Of a stretch of 64,000 nt of DNA, positions 7,838 through 15,366 are shown piece by piece. The notes beneath the pieces are model-generated. The model made no database searches, was not told the DNA's origin, and worked only from the letters and a program-made list of their open reading frames with translations. Within the stretch, counting starts at the first letter, position 1. The number at the start of each line of letters is the position of its first letter. A program made the position numbers and the translations under genes. Source of the stretch: UKL13-2 sp031430555 (lineage in GTDB: Bacteria; Pseudomonadota; Gammaproteobacteria; Burkholderiales; Usitatibacteraceae); the NCBI GenBank assembly GCA_031430555.1, contig JANPBQ010000263.1, forward strand, positions 4,528-68,527. The letters run 5' to 3'.

Positions 7838-8835
7838 TCGGCTTCCGCTTGAATCGCGCGCTCGTCGCCGGGTCTCGGCCAATGGCGCTCGCGATCGGCA
7901 ATTTTGACGGCATTCACCTTGGCCATCAGGCGATTCTCAATGCCGTTGTGACCGCCGCGCGCAACAACGACCTCACTCCTGCGGCGATGAGTTTCGAGCC
8001 AATGCCGCGTGAGTTTTTCGCGCGGTTGAAAAACGATGTGACTTCTGCGCCACCGAGATTGATGAGCGTCACCGAGAAGTTGGCCGCATTCGTCGTCGCC
8101 GGTATCCAGTGCGCATTCGTTCCGCGATTCGACGCGGCATTCGCCGGGCAATCGCCCGAACAATTCGTCGACGCATTGACCCGCATGAACGTCCGCTGGC
8201 TTATCGTCGGCGATGATTTCCGGTTTGGCGCCAAACGCGGTGGCGATGTCGCGATGCTGCGCGCCGCCGGCCACGCGCATGGCTTTCACGTCGAAACCAT
8301 GAATGACGTTTTCGCCAACCAGGTGCGGGTCTCTTCCACTGCGGTTCGCGAAGCACTTGCGCGGGGCGATCTCGATTCCGCGCGGCGCATGCTCGGTGCG
8401 CCCTACAAAATCGTTGGTCGCGTGATTCATGGCAAACGACTCGGGCGCACGTTGGGATTTCCGACCGCGAATGTGTCGTTGGGCGCATCGGCGCGCCGGC
8501 AAAGGCCGGCGTTGGGGGGCGTGTTTGCGGTAAAATGCCGACTAGTAACTCGCGGGCTCGAGGGAGTGGCGGGCAAGTCTGGAATGATCCTCAATGGGGT
8601 CGCCAATCTTGGTACCAATCCGGTGGTTTCATCTGAAAACCACCGCCATTTGGAAGTCTTCCTCTTCGATTTCTCAGGCGATCTTTACGGCCAACGGCTG
8701 GAAGTCGCCTTCATCGAAAAAATCCGCGATGAACTGAAGTTTGCGAGCCTCGATGCGCTCGTCGTGCAAATGCATGATGACGCGCGAAGAGCGAAAAACA
8801 TTTTGCGGATGATGGATGATGGATCAAAAAGTTGA
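7834..8835 (+). CDS. ribF: Bifunctional riboflavin kinase / FAD synthetase
   Basis: RibF phosphorylates riboflavin to FMN and adenylates FMN to FAD. The N-terminal nucleotidyltransferase domain shows LAIGNFDGIHLGHQAIL near residue 30, then VGDDFRFGAKRGGD and STAVREAL. The C-terminal kinase domain shows GKRLGRTLGFPTANV and the later LEVFLFDFSGDLYGQ. No ATG fits the family start; the GTG at 7834, overlapping the murJ stop as GTGA, gives 333 aa and is preferred. The 3' end overlaps ileS by 20 bases. No FMN riboswitch precedes it, as expected for a gene inside an operon. Confidence 0.93.
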   Translation: MIGFRLNRALVAGSRPMALAIGNFDGIHLGHQAILNAVVTAARNNDLTPAAMSFEPMPREFFARLKNDVTSAPPRLMSVTEKLAAFVVAGIQCAFVPRFDAAFAGQSPEQFVDALTRMNVRWLIVGDDFRFGAKRGGDVAMLRAAGHAHGFHVETMNDVFANQVRVSSTAVREALARGDLDSARRMLGAPYKIVGRVIHGKRLGRTLGFPTANVSLGASARRQRPALGGVFAVKCRLVTRGLEGVAGKSGMILNGVANLGTNPVVSSENHRHLEVFLFDFSGDLYGQRLEVAFIEKIRDELKFASLDALVVQMHDDARRAKNILRMMDDGSKS

Positions 8836-11653
8836 CTACAAGAAAACGCTAAACCTCCCCGATACGCCGTTCCCGATGCGCGGCGATCTCGCAAAACGCG
8901 AGCCGGTTTGGGTCGCGGAATGGCACCAGCGAAAGCTCTACGACAAGATTCGCGCGGCCTCGAAAGGCAAGCCGAAATTTATCCTTCACGACGGCCCGCC
9001 TTATGCGAACGCGGCGATTCACATCGGCCACGCGGTTAACAAGATTCTGAAAGACATCGTCGTCAAATCGAAGCAAATGGCCGGCTTTGACGCGGCGTAC
9101 GTTCCCGGATGGGATTGCCACGGCATGCCGATCGAGATCTTCGTCGAGAAGCAGCACGGCAAAAATTTGCCCACCGAAAAACTCATGACACTCGCGCGCG
9201 CGCATGCCGAATCGCAAGTCGAATTGCAGATGGCCGATTTCATTCGCCTTGGTGTGCTGGGCGATTGGGATCATCCCTACAAGACCATGAATTTCGGCAC
9301 CGAAGCGGCGGAAATTCGCACCCTGGGCACAATGTTTGAACGCGGCTTCGTTTATCGCGGATTGAAGCCAGTGAATTGGTGTTTCGACTGCCAATCGGCG
9401 CTCGCGGAAGCGGAAGTGGAGTATGAAGAAAAAACGTCGATCACTATCGATGTCGGGTTTCCGATTGTGGATAGCGAGCGGGAAAAATTGGCGAAGGCGT
9501 TCGGATTGAATGCATTGCCCGAAGGCCCGGTATATGCGGTGATCTGGACGACAACGCCCTGGACGATTCCCGCCAATCAGGCGTTGAATGTGCATCCGGA
9601 ATTTGAGTACGCGTTGGTTGAAACGCCTCGCGGCACGTTGGTACTCGCGTCGGCGCGCGTGAGCACATGTCTTGAGACCTATGGCTTGACGGGAAAAACT
9701 ATTGCCACCGCCAACGGCCAGGCAATGGAACGGATCGAATTCAAGCACCCGTTCTATGATCGCGTGTCTCCCGTTTTTCTGGGCGACTACGTCACCCTCG
9801 ATACCGGCACGGGCATTGTTCATTCTTCGCCCGCTTATGGCGTGGACGATTTCGCATCATGCAAACGCTATGGCATGACCAATGATGAAATTCTCAACCC
9901 GGTGATGGGCAATGGTCAATACGCGGTGTCGTTGCCGCTGTTCGGCGGAATGAATATCTGGAAAGCGCAACCGGAAATTGTCAAAGCAATCGACGCGGCG
10001 GGCTGCCTGTTTCATCAGAATCCGAAATATCAGCACCCATATCCGCATTGCTGGCGCCACAAAACGCCCACCGTTTTCCGCGCGACCTCGCAGTGGTTCA
10101 TCGGCATGGATATCAAGGGCAATGGCGACGACATGACCTTGCGCGAACTGGCCTTGGCGGCGATCGATGCGACGGCTTTTTTCCCCGATTGGGGCAAGGC
10201 GCGTTTGCACGGCATGATCAAAAACCGTCCCGACTGGTGCATCTCTCGTCAGCGGAAATGGGGCACGCCGATTCCGTTTTTCCTGCACAAGGAAACGCAG
10301 CAGCCGCATCCCCGAACGCTTGAATTGCTGGGCAAAGTTGCCGACCGAGTGGAACAAGAAGGCATCGAAGTGTGGCAGCGCATCACTGCCGAAGAACTGC
10401 TCGGTGCCGACGCGCATAACTACGACAAGAGCAATGACACGCTCGATGTCTGGCTCGATTCCGGAGCCACCTTCAATACCGTTCTGGCCACCACACCTTC
10501 GTTGGCGCTGCCTGATACCGATGGCAAACCGGGGCAGGCGGACATGTATCTGGAAGGCTCGGATCAGCATCGCGGCTGGTTTCATTCATCGTTGCTGGTG
10601 TCGTGCGCGATCAATGGCCGCGCCCCGTACAAGAATTTGTTGACGCACGGTTTCACGGTCGATGGGCAAGGGCGGAAAATGTCCAAGTCATTGGGCAACA
10701 CCGTGGTGCCGCAGAAAGTATCGGATGCGCTCGGCGCGGAAATTCTGCGCATGTGGACGGGCCTAAGTGACTATTCCGGCGAGCAATCGATTTCCGACGA
10801 AATTCTGAAGCGGGTCGTTGAAAGCTACCGCCGCATCCGCAATACATTGCGATTCCTATTGGCGAACACGGCCGATTTCGATTTCGCGCAGGATGCGTTG
10901 CCAGTCGAGGAATGGCTGGAGATTGATCGCTACGCGCTGGCGCTCACGTCGGAGTTGCAGACCAAGGTGCTCGCGCACTTCGCCAAATTCGAATTCCAGC
11001 CGGCCATGCAGGCGATACAAAATTTTTGCTCCGAGGACCTGGGTGGCTTTTATCTCGATATTCTCAAAGATCGACTCTATACGACGCACGCAAAGTCCCG
11101 GCCCCGGCGCGGCGCGCAAACCGCGCTGCATCACATCCTGCACGCATTGACGCGGTTGATTGCGCCAGTGCTTTCTTTCACGGCTGAGGAAATCTGGGCG
11201 ATGCTTCACAATGATGTCGATGAAAGTGTATTCCTTCATCAATATCACCGATTGCCCGATGTCGCGGGCGCGGCGGAACTTGTTGATAGGTGGTCGGATA
11301 TTCGAGCATTGCGCGGCGAAGTAATGAAGAAAATCGAAGAACAGCGCGCCGCAGGATTGATTGGCTCTTCGCTTCAGGCGGAAATCCGAGCCAGCGTCAG
11401 CATGAAGAATAAAGCGTTGCTGAATTCATTGAAAGACGATTTGCGTTTTGTGATGATCACATCGGCCGCCTTGGTCAACGAAGAAACTGACGAAAGCAAG
11501 AATGAAATCGTGGTGACTCCCAGCCCGTATCCAAAATGTGAACGCTGCTGGCACTACCGCGCGGATGTCGGATCGGACACCGCTCACGCGACAATCTGTG
11601 CCCGCTGCGTAAGCAATCTCTTTGGCGACGGTGAGACGCGGTTCTATGCATAA
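8816..11653 (+). CDS. ileS: Isoleucine--tRNA ligase
   Basis: IleS charges tRNA-Ile in the cytosol. The 945-aa product has the class I HIGH motif as PPYANAAIHIGHAVNK near residue 62, the catalytic KMSKS within GRKMSKSLGN near residue 620, the editing-domain segment TTTPWTIPANQALN, and a C-terminal zinc site KCERCWHYRADVG...CARCVSNLFG (Cys pairs about 20 residues apart). Two consecutive ATGs open the gene at 8816 and 8819. It overlaps the end of ribF and its stop overlaps the proposed lspA start, so translation is probably coupled across the run. The order ribF-ileS-lspA is the usual proteobacterial one. Confidence 0.97.
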   Translation: MMDQKVDYKKTLNLPDTPFPMRGDLAKREPVWVAEWHQRKLYDKIRAASKGKPKFILHDGPPYANAAIHIGHAVNKILKDIVVKSKQMAGFDAAYVPGWDCHGMPIEIFVEKQHGKNLPTEKLMTLARAHAESQVELQMADFIRLGVLGDWDHPYKTMNFGTEAAEIRTLGTMFERGFVYRGLKPVNWCFDCQSALAEAEVEYEEKTSITIDVGFPIVDSEREKLAKAFGLNALPEGPVYAVIWTTTPWTIPANQALNVHPEFEYALVETPRGTLVLASARVSTCLETYGLTGKTIATANGQAMERIEFKHPFYDRVSPVFLGDYVTLDTGTGIVHSSPAYGVDDFASCKRYGMTNDEILNPVMGNGQYAVSLPLFGGMNIWKAQPEIVKAIDAAGCLFHQNPKYQHPYPHCWRHKTPTVFRATSQWFIGMDIKGNGDDMTLRELALAAIDATAFFPDWGKARLHGMIKNRPDWCISRQRKWGTPIPFFLHKETQQPHPRTLELLGKVADRVEQEGIEVWQRITAEELLGADAHNYDKSNDTLDVWLDSGATFNTVLATTPSLALPDTDGKPGQADMYLEGSDQHRGWFHSSLLVSCAINGRAPYKNLLTHGFTVDGQGRKMSKSLGNTVVPQKVSDALGAEILRMWTGLSDYSGEQSISDEILKRVVESYRRIRNTLRFLLANTADFDFAQDALPVEEWLEIDRYALALTSELQTKVLAHFAKFEFQPAMQAIQNFCSEDLGGFYLDILKDRLYTTHAKSRPRRGAQTALHHILHALTRLIAPVLSFTAEEIWAMLHNDVDESVFLHQYHRLPDVAGAAELVDRWSDIRALRGEVMKKIEEQRAAGLIGSSLQAEIRASVSMKNKALLNSLKDDLRFVMITSAALVNEETDESKNEIVVTPSPYPKCERCWHYRADVGSDTAHATICARCVSNLFGDGETRFYA

Positions 11654-12173
11654 CGAAGACATGAAACACCATTGGATGCATTGGCTTTGGATCAGCCTCG
11701 TTGTCGTCATTCTCGACCAGGCGACCAAATTCGCCATTGCCGCCAATTTTCAGTACGGCGAATCCAAGTACATTTTTTCCTGGTTCAATCTGGTGCTGGC
11801 CTATAACAAAGGTGCCGCATTCAGCTTTCTCGCCGATGCCGGCGGTTGGCAGCGCGGATTCTTTATCGTGTTGACGCTCGCCATTTCCTCCGTACTTATT
11901 TGGATGTTGCGCAACAATCGGGGCAATCGCCTTTTGTCGATTGCATTGGCGTTGGTAATCGGTGGCGCGTTCGGCAATTTGTATGACCGTGTCGCGTACG
12001 GACACGTGGTGGATTTCATTCAGTGGCATGTCGCCGGGTATTATTGGCCCGCGTTCAATGTCGCTGACTCGTGCATTTGCATCGGCGCGGGGCTGCTGAT
12101 TTTCGACTCGTTTCGCACGCCAAGTGATTCGACGGCGACGAGGGTATCGGCTTCCAAGAAAACTGGCGCTTGA
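11646..12173 (+). CDS. lspA: Lipoprotein signal peptidase (signal peptidase II)
   Basis: LspA is an inner-membrane aspartyl protease that cleaves prolipoprotein signal peptides after lipidation. The roughly 175-aa product has four hydrophobic segments and the family signatures LDQATKF, NKGAAFSFL, GGAFGNLYDRVAYGHVVDF and PAFNVADSCICIGA. The catalytic Asp pair is in NLYDR and FNVADS. The start is uncertain: the ATG at 11646 overlaps the ileS end, whereas an ATG at 11661 (MKHHWMHW) is equally compatible with the family. In most relatives ispH follows soon after; here an IS element and a hairpin array separate them. Confidence 0.94.
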   Translation: MHNEDMKHHWMHWLWISLVVVILDQATKFAIAANFQYGESKYIFSWFNLVLAYNKGAAFSFLADAGGWQRGFFIVLTLAISSVLIWMLRNNRGNRLLSIALALVIGGAFGNLYDRVAYGHVVDFIQWHVAGYYWPAFNVADSCICIGAGLLIFDSFRTPSDSTATRVSASKKTGA

Positions 12174-12283
12174 GCAAATCGGCATTCACCATTGTTCGCA
12201 AGATTGCTCTTTCCAAATTTCGGCGGGCAAAATGCACGTCATCCACCATCCCTCAGCCTGAGTACTTCTATAATCCACTTAGC
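12174..12283. other. Short gap between lspA and the insertion sequence
   Basis: About 110 bases with no gene, hairpin or promoter that I can support. It is the original lspA-side flank of the insertion site; the TTAG target copy lies at its right end (12284-12287). Confidence 0.5.
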
Positions 12284-12287
12284 TTAG
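12284..12287. repeat. Left TTAG target-site duplication of the IS
   Basis: TTAG lies directly outside the left 13-bp terminal repeat and matches the copy at 13762-13765. The sequence fits the YTAR target preference of IS701-family elements. Confidence 0.75.
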
Positions 12288-12289
12288 TC

Positions 12290-12484
12290 TTACTGTGTTA
12301 CTAAATTATCCCTTCGCATCCCGCAGCAAGGACATCGCGGCAGGCGGGCGATCAGCGCGGCGGCGAGTTCGAGGCGGAGCGTGGTGATCGAATCCGGGAC
12401 GTGTCTCTGGCCGCGCAGGGGAGCCGCGCGGGCGGAAGTCTCCGGGTACGGCAGCGATTTGGCCAGGAAACGAATGTCGCAGCG
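12290..12484 (-). pseudogene. Out-of-frame C-terminal end of the IS701 transposase
   Basis: After the A-run the alternative frame encodes FLAKSLPYPETSARAAPL and then ITTLRLELAAALIARLPRCP before a TAA located in the terminal repeat. This is the ending expected for IS701 transposases, and a stop inside the repeat is typical for compact elements. It is therefore the true 3' end of the transposase, displaced by one base from the main frame. Confidence 0.6.
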
Positions 12485-13697
12485 TTTTTTTTGGATGCGC
12501 GAGGCGCTCGGCGAGCAGAAAGCCGTAGGCCGCGATGCAGAGCGTGGCGTGGTGATGGAAACCGCGCCAGCCGCGCCCTTCAAAGTGATCGAGCCCGAAC
12601 TCCTGCTTGAGTTCCTGATAGTCGCGCTCGATGCGCCAGCGCAGCTTCGCCACCCGCACCAACTCCTTCATCGGCGTACGCGCCGGCAGCGTCGACAGAA
12701 AGTACTTGGTCGGCTCCGCCGCGCCTTTCGGCCATTCGATGAGCAGCCATTCCTCCGCGCGCAATTCGCTCCGCCAGTGGTCGCGGTACGCGCAGCGCAC
12801 GCGCACAGCGGCAAAGCGCGAACTCAACGCCTGATTCGTGCCCTCCCGCCAGGTGACATTTTTCCATTGTTGGGCGGGGAGCGTCAGCGCCAGCGCCTTG
12901 ACCGACACCGGTTGGTGTTGCGCGTCGCGCCGCAGCAACGAGGGCTTGCGTCCCCGACCGGACCAGCGGGCCGGCGGCAGGGGAGCGCTGCCTTCGGGCC
13001 ACACGCTGACCGCTTTCGTCACGCCGACGACATAGGGCAGTTGGCGCGCGCTGAGTTGATCCCGAAAGGCGGTGTCGATGCCGTAACCGGCGTCGGCGAT
13101 GACGGTGGCCGAACCGGCTCCCGCTTGTCGCGCCTGATCAATCAGTTGCAACGCGATCTGCGGCTTGGTTGCAAATGCGATGGCGTCCGGGACTTTGACT
13201 TGCCGGCGTCGCGTCATATCCCCGCTCCAGTCCTTCGGCAAGTAAAGCTGCCAACCGACCGGCACGCTGTAGTGTTCGTTGGCCAGCGACAGGCTCACCG
13301 CCACTTGGCAGTTGTCCTGCTTGCCCAACTGTCCGCAATATTGCCGTGCCACCCCCACCGAGTGGTTGCCCTTCTTGGGAAAGCCGGTGTCGTCGATGAT
13401 CAGCACCTCGGGGGCACCGACGCGTTTGCCGACCGCGCCGAGCACGTGCTCCCGCACCGCGCCCAGCACCGCCGCGTCCGACCAGGCGGCATCGGCGACA
13501 AAATGATGCAGTCGCTGATGCGCCGAGCAAACCGACTTCGGCGCGATCCGCGCCGCCATCGGCTCGACGCTCTTGCGCTCGCCCGGCAGCATCAATCCGG
13601 CGCAGTAGCCGCGAAACGGTTCCACTCGATCCGCATGCCCAAGCTGACCCGCAATCATCGACACGTACTCCTCGAACCTTTCCATTCTCGCGTCCAT
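12306..13697 (-). CDS. IS701 family transposase, probably frameshifted near the C-terminus
   Basis: The 463-aa product matches IS701-type DDE transposases: GYCAGLMLPGERKSVEPMAAR near residue 30 (GLMLPGERKSVEPMAAR), VLIIDDTGFPKKGNHSVGVA and RQYCGQLGKQDNCQ near residue 100, VIADAGYGIDTAFRDQL near 195, and LRWRIERDYQELKQEFGLDH near 375. After AYGFLLAERLAHPKK this frame loses similarity. The expected ending (DSITTLRLELAAALIARLPR, CPCCG) lies in another frame that terminates at 12290 inside the left terminal repeat. The switch occurs at a run of eight A (12485-12492); seven A would restore one frame. The gene may be inactivated, or rescued by polymerase slippage. The start MDARMERFEEY follows a purine-rich site. 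Confidence 0.85.
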   Translation of the reverse strand: MDARMERFEEYVSMIAGQLGHADRVEPFRGYCAGLMLPGERKSVEPMAARIAPKSVCSAHQRLHHFVADAAWSDAAVLGAVREHVLGAVGKRVGAPEVLIIDDTGFPKKGNHSVGVARQYCGQLGKQDNCQVAVSLSLANEHYSVPVGWQLYLPKDWSGDMTRRRQVKVPDAIAFATKPQIALQLIDQARQAGAGSATVIADAGYGIDTAFRDQLSARQLPYVVGVTKAVSVWPEGSAPLPPARWSGRGRKPSLLRRDAQHQPVSVKALALTLPAQQWKNVTWREGTNQALSSRFAAVRVRCAYRDHWRSELRAEEWLLIEWPKGAAEPTKYFLSTLPARTPMKELVRVAKLRWRIERDYQELKQEFGLDHFEGRGWRGFHHHATLCIAAYGFLLAERLAHPKKTLRHSFPGQIAAVPGDFRPRGSPARPETRPGFDHHAPPRTRRRADRPPAAMSLLRDAKG

Positions 13698-13761
13698 CTT
13701 CGCCTTGACAGGTTGGTTGAAGATGCGCGCATAATAGCTTGTTTTTTATAACACAGTAAGA

Positions 13762-13765
13762 TTAG
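13762..13765. repeat. Right TTAG target-site duplication of the IS
   Basis: TTAG directly follows the right 13-bp terminal repeat and duplicates the tetranucleotide at 12284-12287. Confidence 0.75.
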
Positions 13766-13836
13766 TTTAGTGATTCCCCTGAAAGCCGGGTTTGGCCGTT
13801 GAATAGAAGTCTCCAGTGGAATTTTCTGTTTACCCT

Positions 13837-13920
13837 GTCATTCTCGCGAACGCGGGAATCCATTTTTTGTAAACACCTGAGTGGCAACGAAAAATGGATC
13901 CCCGCGTTCGCGAGGATGAC
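13837..13920. repeat. Inverted-repeat element 1 in the lspA-ispH gap
   Basis: An 84-base hairpin with arms of about 31 bases. The left arm opens GTCATTCTCGCGAACGCGGG and the right arm closes CCGCGTTCGCGAGGATGAC, with a loop containing ACACCTGAGTGGC. It resembles the widespread GTCATTCCCGCG-type hairpins of proteobacterial intergenic DNA. No coding potential is evident. Confidence 0.8.
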
Positions 13921-13943
13921 AAGAATTGAGGGCAAATATTGAT

Positions 13944-14085
13944 CCGGCAATTAAACATGTTGAACTGACTTCAATTATTTCCTTCCCCCGCGTAGGCGGG
14001 GGGCCAAGTTTCGTAGCGGAATGGCAGAAAACTTGGATCCCCGCCTACGCGGGAAAGGGCGCGCTTCAACATATTTAATTGCCGG
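13944..14085. repeat. Inverted-repeat element 2 in the lspA-ispH gap
   Basis: A 142-base element. The outer arms of 21 bases (13944-13964 and 14065-14085, beginning CCGGCAATTAAA) differ at one position. An inner hairpin pairs CCCGCGTAGGCGGGG near 13986-14000 with CCCCGCCTACGCGGG near 14039-14053, plus CCAAGTTT/AAACTTGG. The nested structure suggests a MITE-like unit or one hairpin inserted in another. Confidence 0.8.
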
Positions 14086-14105
14086 TTCAATAGTAGCGCC
14101 CCAGT

Positions 14106-14235
14106 GGGTACTTCTATTTACCTCACATCTCTGTCTCCCCGGCGTAGGCCGGGGCCCAATTTTGTCAATGTGTCAATGGCTTACGAAAATTGGGTACCGG
14201 CCTTCGCCGGTACGACAGGGTAAATAGAAGTACCC
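14106..14235. repeat. Inverted-repeat element 3 in the lspA-ispH gap
   Basis: A 130-base element with perfect 17-base ends: GGGTACTTCTATTTACC (14106-14122) and GGTAAATAGAAGTACCC (14219-14235). Nested inside are GGCGTAGGCC and an inverted CCCAATTTT/AAAATTGGG pair with GTACCGGCCTTCGCCGGTAC near 14194-14213. No gene is seen. Confidence 0.8.
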
Positions 14236-14245
14236 CAGTGATTGT

Positions 14246-14305
14246 CTCTAGCACTGGCGGGGCGTTTCAGGCAAAAGTTCCTGAAACACCGCACCAGTGC
14301 TAGAG
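14246..14305. repeat. Hairpin repeat family R, copy A
   Basis: A near-perfect 60-base hairpin. CTCTAGCACTGG (14246-14257) pairs with CCAGTGCTAGAG (14294-14305), and GCGTTTCAGG pairs with CCTGAAACACC inside around CAAAAGTT. Diverged copies occur at 45061-45125 and 54303-54366. It lies 41 bases before ispH and may affect readthrough. Confidence 0.75.
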
Positions 14306-14345
14306 TTTTACCTCCCGAATATCGACAAAGACGAAATACCTCAAG

Positions 14346-15287
14346 ATGATCGACACTGACATTCTGCTAGCCAATCCGCGCGGTTTTTGCGCAGGCGTTG
14401 ATCGCGCCATCGAGATCGTCGAGCGCGCGCTGAAACTTCGCGGCGCACCGATCTATGTGCGCCACGAAATCGTCCACAACAAGTTTGTCGTGGACGACCT
14501 CCGCAACAAAGGCGCGATCTTCATTGAAGATCTCGCCGATGTGCCGCCGGGTGCGACGCTGGTGTTCAGTGCGCACGGCGTTTCCAAAGCGGTGCGCATC
14601 GAAGCCGCCAAACGCGGCTTCAGCGTGTTCGATGCAACCTGTCCGCTGGTCAAAAAGGTTCACGTCGAAGTGATGAAACGCCGCAACGAGGGCTTTGAGA
14701 TCATCATGATTGGCCACGATGGCCATCCCGAAGTGGAAGGTACGATGGGTCAATCCGAAGCGGGAATGTATCTGGTCGAAACTGCGGACGATGTCGCTAA
14801 GTTGGGCATTCCTGAGGGAACGCGTTTGACGTACGTTTCGCAAACGACGTTGTCGGTGGATGACTGCCAAATCGTCATCGACGCGCTGAAGAAAAAATTT
14901 CCGCAAATCGTCGGGCCGAAACAGGACGATATTTGCTACGCAACGCAGAATCGGCAAGACGCCGTCAAATTCATGGCGCCGCAGGTGGATCTGGTGATCG
15001 TGGTCGGCTCGCGCTCAAGCTCGAACACCAACCGGCTTCGGGAACTGGCGAGCCTGTTGGGCTGCGAGACACATCAAGTGGATTGCGCAGACGAAATTCA
15101 ACTCGACTGGATCAAGGGAAAAAAGCGCATCGGCGTCACCTCGGGCGCGTCGGCCCCCGAGGTGTTGGTGCGCGACGTCATCGGCCATTTGAAAACGCTC
15201 GGCGCGGCAAGCGTGCGTGAACTCGACGGAATCACCGAGAACATTACATTTCCATTGCCGTCGGGATTGAGCCGGGCAAAAGTTTAG
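14346..15287 (+). CDS. ispH: 4-hydroxy-3-methylbut-2-enyl diphosphate reductase
   Basis: IspH catalyses the last step of the MEP isoprenoid pathway, reducing HMBPP to IPP and DMAPP with a [4Fe-4S] cluster. The 313-aa product has the three cluster cysteines in RGFCAGVDRAIEIVE, DATCPLVKKVHVE and DDICYATQNRQ, plus the conserved VGSRSSSNTNRL. The length is standard and the ATG gives the normal N-terminus. Unusually, it is separated from lspA by about 2.2 kb of IS and hairpin elements, so it probably depends on its own promoter, which I could not identify confidently. A palindrome follows the gene. Confidence 0.97.
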   Translation: MIDTDILLANPRGFCAGVDRAIEIVERALKLRGAPIYVRHEIVHNKFVVDDLRNKGAIFIEDLADVPPGATLVFSAHGVSKAVRIEAAKRGFSVFDATCPLVKKVHVEVMKRRNEGFEIIMIGHDGHPEVEGTMGQSEAGMYLVETADDVAKLGIPEGTRLTYVSQTTLSVDDCQIVIDALKKKFPQIVGPKQDDICYATQNRQDAVKFMAPQVDLVIVVGSRSSSNTNRLRELASLLGCETHQVDCADEIQLDWIKGKKRIGVTSGASAPEVLVRDVIGHLKTLGAASVRELDGITENITFPLPSGLSRAKV

Positions 15288-15311
15288 TTTTCGCATCGAG
15301 TCGCCACATAA

Positions 15312-15339
15312 AATCGGGGCCGCATATGCGGCCCCGATT
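15312..15339. terminator. 28-bp perfect palindrome between ispH and pilY1
   Basis: The palindrome has arms AATCGGGGCCGCAT and its reverse complement with no mismatch. It lies between convergent genes. On the minus strand it is followed by a TTTT, suiting termination of the pilus operon; on the plus strand the T-tract is poor. Confidence 0.7.
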
Positions 15340-15366
15340 CATTGCTGCGAAGTATCCTGATGACGA

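Larger units (their letters stand above)
12288..13761. mobile_element. IS701-like insertion sequence, about 1474 bp, with 13-bp terminal inverted repeats
   Basis: The element is bounded by TCTTACTGTGTTA (12288-12300) and its exact reverse complement TAACACAGTAAGA (13749-13761). Both ends are flanked by TTAG (12284-12287 and 13762-13765), which agrees with the 4-bp YTAR target duplication known for the IS701 family. One transposase gene fills it on the minus strand. The intact ends and exact target repeat suggest a fairly recent insertion into the lspA-ispH gap. Only one copy is in the window. Confidence 0.9.

Noticed and set aside
12381..13751. A 456-codon ORF opposite the IS transposase
   Set aside because: Antisense shadow in GC-rich sequence; the minus-strand frame matches IS701 transposases.
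13837..14305. CRISPR array
   Set aside because: The repeats are inverted and differ from each other; there are no regularly spaced direct repeats of equal length and no cas genes.
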